A stretch of DNA of 64,000 nucleotides from Brevibacillus reuszeri (lineage in GTDB: Bacteria; Bacillota; Bacilli; Brevibacillales; Brevibacillaceae). The position numbers and the translations under genes were made by a program. Shown here piece by piece: positions 60,178 through 64,000 of the stretch. The DNA is taken from positions 248,001 through 312,000 of the forward strand of contig NZ_BEXF01000006.1 in the NCBI RefSeq assembly GCF_002897295.1, written 5' to 3'. Every line of letters begins with the position of its first letter. Position 1 is the first letter of the stretch. The notes under the pieces were generated by a model that saw only the letters and a list, made by a program, of their open reading frames with translations, did not search any database and had not been told where the DNA came from.

Positions 60178-61896
60178 ATGATTATTCGTGCCAGCGGTGT
60201 AGATCGGTATCTCTTTGAGAATTACCTCAAGTCATCTCGAACTGCGCAGGAATGGGTGGAAGAGGCACGCGCACACGCTTCTTGGTTTGATCTGGAGCTT
60301 CTCGCAGACTTTTTTCTCGTTTTTTATCTCGAAAAGGCTGAGGTTGATCAGACACAGGAAGCAACACCGTTCCATCATTGGATGATTCGGAGCTTGATGA
60401 AGCAGTACTTTACAAAAATGATTCAGCCACGGACGGTTGGGCAGGAGAGTGCTGCTTTTAAAACAGCGATCAAAGCGCTTCTCTGGTTAACTGAGACGTT
60501 TCACAAAGAAGTGAAGGAGCGTGAAAAGGATAACAAGCTTACTCCGCTTATTGCTGGACTCCAGCAGCAGCTAGGACAGGAAGGCCAGCAGCAAACCCAG
60601 ATGGCAGAGCTTTTGTCTGAAAAGCAGATGGAGAAGCTTCAATTGGTTGGCTATACACTTCAGCAAGGGAAGCGCATGGTTGAAGATAAGCAGGAAGCGA
60701 TCGACACCAAGCCACTCGTGAAGGCGGAAGTCAAGGCACTCCAAGAGCGGATCGCGAACCTTCGCGAAGAGATGAGCGTACAGTTTACCAAGCGGACGAA
60801 GCTTATGCAAAAAGTGAAAAAGCTGGAAGACGAGCTCGCCCAACGCGAAAAGCAGCTCGATCGTCTGCACAAGCAGGAGCGGGAGGCCGTAGCTGCTTTT
60901 GAAACCGAGCTGGGGCAGTGGCTTGAGCAAGCGCTGAAGGAATCGTTATCAAAAGAGGATATTGACAGCCTTTTTGTAAATGATCTCGTTACAGCAAGTC
61001 AGCGCTTTGCCAATCGTTCTTGGGGACATGAGCTGGGCAAGCTTCGGAGACAGAGCTTTGAGCATTATATGAAATGGATGGAAAAGCTAAAGCGCCATCC
61101 CGACCTGATCGCTTTTCTCAATGAGGTGGGGAGAAACGTTCATCATTTTCGAGTTCGACGCAAGGAAATTCGTTCCAAGCAGCTGCCCGAGGAATATTAC
61201 GATTTGCGTCAATCAGGGGATATTGCACACATGCTCCCTGGGGAAGCGGTACTACTCGCCGATCCGGACTACGAGAGCTACTTTATGCTCAAATGGCTCG
61301 AGCAAAAGCTGATGACGTATGATACGTCTGGATGGGTTGAGCAAGCGCCAAAAGGGCCTGTTATTTGCATGCTGGACACCTCCCACTCAATGCGCGGTCA
61401 TAAACTGAGGCTAGCTCAGCTTTTCGTGATGACCTTCGGGGCTCTTTCGATGCTGGAGAAGCGAGATTTTGTCCTTCTGTTGTTTGGAGCAAAGGGTGAG
61501 CTTCGTGAACAAGCTCTCTATTATCGAAAGCCTGACTGGACATCGTTTTACAATCTTGCGCAAATGGCTTTTGGCGGAGGAACTCATTTTGATGCTCCGA
61601 TGAAAAGAGCCATCGAAATGGTCGAAGGTCAAAAATCGATGCAGGGTGCCGATTTTGTTATGGTTACGGACGGGATCGGTGGAATTTCTCCTTATGTGCA
61701 AGAAAAGCTTTCTAGTCTTGGGCAGCGAAAGCAAATTCGTCTCCACAGTCTAATTGTTGGCTCTGCTCGTCAGCATCTTATCCAAGAGTACGATATACTA
61801 GGGGTCTCCCACCGGGTACGTTTTGCATCCACTTGGGAAACGGATGGGGAAGAAAATACGGGGCTTCTGCTTGATGTTTTTCAGTCTGCTAAATAA
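60178..61896 (+). CDS. VWA-domain protein, RavA partner (ViaA-like)
   Basis: A 572-residue protein. The first 370 residues are helical with a coiled coil (about 175-235); the C-terminal VWA domain (about 390-570) has the MIDAS motif D-T-S-H-S in M-L-D-T-S-H-S-M-R-G and a later D-G-I-G-G metal site. ATG at 60178 follows GGAGGTG and lies 12 bases after the RavA-like stop. The pair matches the RavA-ViaA arrangement. The target protein is not indicated by neighbours. Confidence 0.92.
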   Translation: MIIRASGVDRYLFENYLKSSRTAQEWVEEARAHASWFDLELLADFFLVFYLEKAEVDQTQEATPFHHWMIRSLMKQYFTKMIQPRTVGQESAAFKTAIKALLWLTETFHKEVKEREKDNKLTPLIAGLQQQLGQEGQQQTQMAELLSEKQMEKLQLVGYTLQQGKRMVEDKQEAIDTKPLVKAEVKALQERIANLREEMSVQFTKRTKLMQKVKKLEDELAQREKQLDRLHKQEREAVAAFETELGQWLEQALKESLSKEDIDSLFVNDLVTASQRFANRSWGHELGKLRRQSFEHYMKWMEKLKRHPDLIAFLNEVGRNVHHFRVRRKEIRSKQLPEEYYDLRQSGDIAHMLPGEAVLLADPDYESYFMLKWLEQKLMTYDTSGWVEQAPKGPVICMLDTSHSMRGHKLRLAQLFVMTFGALSMLEKRDFVLLLFGAKGELREQALYYRKPDWTSFYNLAQMAFGGGTHFDAPMKRAIEMVEGQKSMQGADFVMVTDGIGGISPYVQEKLSSLGQRKQIRLHSLIVGSARQHLIQEYDILGVSHRVRFASTWETDGEENTGLLLDVFQSAK

Positions 61897-61902
61897 AAAA
61901 CC

Positions 61903-61956
61903 AAAAAACCCTGATTCCGCCAAAGACTTATGTAAGATGGCTGGTCAGGGTTTTTT
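61903..61956. terminator. Bidirectional terminator
   Basis: AAAAAACCCTGA (61903-61914) / TCAGGGTTTTTT (61945-61956) with inner stem pairing, between convergent genes. Confidence 0.9.
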
Positions 61957-61987
61957 ATGCGTACTTTTGCTTGGTCGTGTGTAGGGG

Positions 61988-62866
61988 CTAGCTGACTCTG
62001 CTTGCCATCGTTCTTCCAAATTCCAGCTCGTCAAACTTGCTATGAACAGTAGCACGATCGTATTGCCAAGCTGCTTCCTCATAGGAAAAATCTACTGGGA
62101 CATCACGAATGATCGTTGCGAGCCTTTGGCTGAGGTATACCAGCTCGCGATGCTCTTCCAATTTGCTCCGCATTTTCGGTGTGCAGCTATCCAGATTGGT
62201 GTATAGGTTGTCCAAATTACCGTGCTCGGTGATGAGCTTTGTCGCTGTTTTCTCTCCGATCCCCGGACAGCCTGGAATGCAATCAGAAGCGTCGCCCATC
62301 AATGCTTTTACATCTACTACCTGCTCAGGAGTGATTCCGCGCAAGGCCAAAAGACTCGCAGGATCATAGTGTTCATGCTTTCCGCCATTTTTTAGTATCT
62401 TTACGCTCACATTCTCAGAAACAAGCTGGAGGCTGTCGTAATCGCCTGTAGCAATAATCACTTGATGTCCGTCCAACGCGAGGCGAGTACTTACCGTGCC
62501 CAAAACGTCATCGCCTTCAAATCCAGGGCACCCCAAATTTGGTACCGAGAATGCCTGCGTTACTTCCTTTACTAAATCAAACTGCGGGATCAGCTCATCC
62601 GGTGCTGCTTGTCGGTTCGATTTGTAGCCATCGTACCATTGGCTGCGAACCAAGGACTCTCGTGAAGCGACATCCCAGCCAACAACGAGATGGGTAGGGC
62701 GTACCAGTTCAGCGTAGTCCAGCATCATTTTTGTGAAGCCATACACGGCGTTCGTGTACACCCCGGTAGAGGTTTGGCGATATCCACCTCCCCATGCCGA
62801 TCCATAAAACGCGCGAAATAAAAAGCTCATGCCATCAATGAGCAATACTTTACCTGACTCGTTCAC
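61988..62866 (-). CDS. 5'-3' exonuclease (Pol I N-terminal domain-like)
   Basis: A 292-residue stand-alone flap/5'-exonuclease. Acidic metal sites are visible in L-I-D-G-M-S-F-L-F-R-A, G-F-E-G-D-D-V-L-G-T, and A-T-G-D-Y-D-S-L-Q-L, followed by the helix-hairpin-helix G-C-P-G-I-G-E-K-T-A. It cuts RNA primers or flaps, like the N-terminal part of DNA polymerase I. Start GTG after GAGAGGAG. It is distinct from a polA gene because it lacks polymerase domains. Confidence 0.92.
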   Translation of the reverse strand: MNESGKVLLIDGMSFLFRAFYGSAWGGGYRQTSTGVYTNAVYGFTKMMLDYAELVRPTHLVVGWDVASRESLVRSQWYDGYKSNRQAAPDELIPQFDLVKEVTQAFSVPNLGCPGFEGDDVLGTVSTRLALDGHQVIIATGDYDSLQLVSENVSVKILKNGGKHEHYDPASLLALRGITPEQVVDVKALMGDASDCIPGCPGIGEKTATKLITEHGNLDNLYTNLDSCTPKMRSKLEEHRELVYLSQRLATIIRDVPVDFSYEEAAWQYDRATVHSKFDELEFGRTMASRVS

Positions 62867-62964
62867 AAAAGCTAACTCCTCTCAACCTAAGCTATAAGCT
62901 ATACGGATCATTATAGCATAATGCTTGCCCACAGCTTTGACAGATATTACATTTCGCTATCGAT

Positions 62965-63024
62965 GTATGGATGGCGAATGTGGTGGGATGATAGTAGCAC
63001 AAGAGGTAAACAAACACCTCTTGT
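62965..63024 (+). promoter_or_regulatory. Possible forespore promoter and leader hairpin of the second SASP
   Basis: GTATG (62965-62969), 17 bases, GATGATA (62987-62993) is a weak sigma-G-like match. Just downstream ACAAGAGGT (62999-63007) pairs perfectly with ACCTCTTGT (63016-63024), giving a 9-bp hairpin early in the leader, about 90 bases before the SASP start. It lacks a T-run, so it is not a terminator. Confidence 0.4.
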
Positions 63025-63115
63025 ACAACAACTTCCGGTCTCGAAAGCGAGAAGCAGTAATGCCGACGGTTTCATAGCCGTCCAGGAAGAAAAAAAGCGT
63101 CGGGAGGAATCAATC

Positions 63116-63316
63116 ATGGCTAACAACAACTCTGGCAGCAACAACCTGGTAGTTCCTCAAGCGAACCAAGCTTTGGATCAACTGAAGTATGAGATTGCAT
63201 CTGAGTTTGGTGTAAATCTCGGACCAGACACAACTTCTCGTCAAAACGGATCTGTTGGTGGCGAGATCACGAAGCGTCTGGTAAGCTTCGCAGAGCAACA
63301 AATGGCTGGTCGCTAA
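63116..63316 (+). CDS. Alpha/beta-type small acid-soluble spore protein
   Basis: A 66-residue paralogue of the SASP at 32.2 kb. It has an Asn/Ser-rich N-terminus ([10 protein letters not shown]), the GPR site E-I-A-S-E-F-G-V and the conserved [19 protein letters not shown] core. The ATG follows GGGAGGAA. Frame stays open far upstream, but the family N-terminus fixes the start. Monocistronic with a terminator. Confidence 0.97.
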   Translation: MANNNSGSNNLVVPQANQALDQLKYEIASEFGVNLGPDTTSRQNGSVGGEITKRLVSFAEQQMAGR

Positions 63317-63348
63317 GCCTAGCCTCTACAAGTAAATAGCTGGATGTG

Positions 63349-63376
63349 GAAAGGTCCCTTCTACGGGGCCTTTCTG
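63349..63376 (+). terminator. Intrinsic terminator of second SASP
   Basis: AAAGG-T-CC / GG-G-GCCTTT hairpin followed by a T-rich tail. Confidence 0.7.
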
Positions 63377-63502
63377 TTTATTGTAGCCCTTTTCTTCCTG
63401 TTATAGTGCAAACACACAAGCACATCCGCGGACTAGTCATATGGTGTAACGAACAGTAATCTATCTTTGTTTGTACATCGGAAAGGAGTGACAAATTCGC
63501 GG

Positions 63503-63760
63503 ATGAAACGAAAAGAAGTGAAACGACTCTTAAAAGATAACCCTGAGTTTGAGGCGTGGGTATCTGAAGATTCTATGCGTGTCACGGCGGTGCGTAAAAA
63601 TCCCGGAATGGCCGAAGAGATGTTCAAGCAGTGGAATGATCGGAAAAAAGGCAAGCTGGATTTTGATACCATTTCGCAAAAAACGAAGCGGGCGAGTGAA
63701 ATGCTGACCGGGGTGCAATCCATCATGGATATGATGGCGGAATATACCAAAAAACTGTAA
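63503..63760 (+). CDS. Uncharacterised small basic protein
   Basis: An 85-residue helical protein starting M-K-R-K-E-V-K-R-L-L-K-D-N-P and containing K-N-P-G-M-A-E-E-M-F-K-Q-W and L-T-G-V-Q-S-I-M-D-M-M. No family name is recognised, but composition and sequence look conserved and spore-former-like. The ATG at 63503 is 14 bases from AAAGGAG, slightly long; a GTG at 63488 would be too close. A terminator follows. Confidence 0.75.
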   Translation: MKRKEVKRLLKDNPEFEAWVSEDSMRVTAVRKNPGMAEEMFKQWNDRKKGKLDFDTISQKTKRASEMLTGVQSIMDMMAEYTKKL

Positions 63761-63776
63761 AACCATGTTTTTTGCC

Positions 63777-63807
63777 AAGAAGGCTTCCTATATAGCCTTC
63801 TTTTTCT
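63777..63807 (+). terminator. Intrinsic terminator
   Basis: AAGAAGGCT / AGCCTTCTT with an eight-base loop and T-run. Confidence 0.85.
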
Positions 63808-63859
63808 TTTTCATTTCGAGTTGTCTTTTGTTATACTGGAAAATGGGAGGGAACGTGCT

Positions 63860-64000
63860 ATGTTACATTCGATGGTCAGTTTCATGTTGGTCGCTGCATT
63901 GACTTTCGTTTCGGGGACAAGCACGTACGGCCAGGTGGTAGAGGGTGCTCAAGTTCAACTGGAAAAACAACAGCCATCGCTGAGCGTGTCGCCAGCCAGT
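63860..64000 (+). CDS. Secreted protein, start only (partial)
   Basis: The first 47 codons of a gene cut by the right edge. ATG follows GGGAGGG. It begins with a signal peptide (M-L-H-S-M-V-S-F-M-L-V-A-A-L-T-F, probable cleavage after T-Y-G or nearby) and a Gln/Ser-rich start of the mature part. No family can be named. Confidence 0.7.
   Translation, partial: MLHSMVSFMLVAALTFVSGTSTYGQVVEGAQVQLEKQQPSLSVSPAS

Overview
The window reads as the chromosome of a spore-forming Firmicute, most likely Brevibacillus or a close Paenibacillaceae relative. Evidence: GerB/GerC-type germinant receptor genes, two alpha/beta-type small acid-soluble spore proteins, probable coat/exosporium proteins, strong AGGAGG ribosome binding sites with frequent GTG/TTG starts, Fur boxes, a cyclic-di-AMP riboswitch and a pspA-ydjGHI cluster in the Bacillus subtilis order. 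No rRNA, tRNA, CRISPR array, complete insertion sequence or prophage was seen.

Layout. 0-8.6 kb: tail of a DUF2071 gene, a germination gene set, a DMT exporter, an aminotransferase, a peptide deformylase-like gene with homoserine dehydrogenase, a small Cys-rich protein with a forespore-type promoter, and a secreted CAP protein under a c-di-AMP riboswitch. 8.6-17.7 kb: cold shock gene with a long leader, TetR/SDR pair with clear operators, APH-fold kinase, a poly-asparagine protein, ComB-like phosphatase, RCC1-repeat lipoprotein, Gre-C protein and a GH18 hydrolase. 17.7-24.2 kb: a sigma-54 activator divergent from a complete 2-oxoacid dehydrogenase operon (E1alpha, E1beta, E2, E3) with a textbook -24/-12 promoter and a palindromic activator site. 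24.4-37.4 kb: metabolic and regulatory genes (fumarylacetoacetase, MerR regulator with a 19-bp-spacer promoter, two Fur-box-controlled siderophore-related genes), a SASP, a kinase-HD plus RNA ligase repair pair, and an SDR/MFS operon with its TetR regulator.

37.4-46.1 kb is an AT-rich, gene-poor accessory region full of broken genes. It appears to sit inside a former ferric-siderophore binding-protein gene, whose middle part lies near 38.0 kb and whose 3' part lies near 45.6-46.1 kb. Inside are two matching minus-strand cassettes. Each has a ~165-nt repeat that folds as group II intron domains V and VI, followed directly by an open frame of exactly 95 codons encoding a surface-protein-like (Ig/cadherin-like) domain, and then its own intrinsic terminator. 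This is the layout expected of alternative 3' exons of a group II intron, as known from a Clostridium tetani surface-layer gene. The rest of the intron and the 5' exon are not in the window. This is the most interesting feature found.

46.1-64 kb: YjdF with a probable structured leader that can mask its ribosome binding site, two probable coat proteins, a YoaP-like acetyltransferase, uncharacterised genes, the PspA-YdjG-YdjH-YdjI envelope-stress cluster, two transporters, a MoxR/RavA-like ATPase with a VWA partner, a 5'-3' exonuclease, a second SASP and the start of a secreted protein.
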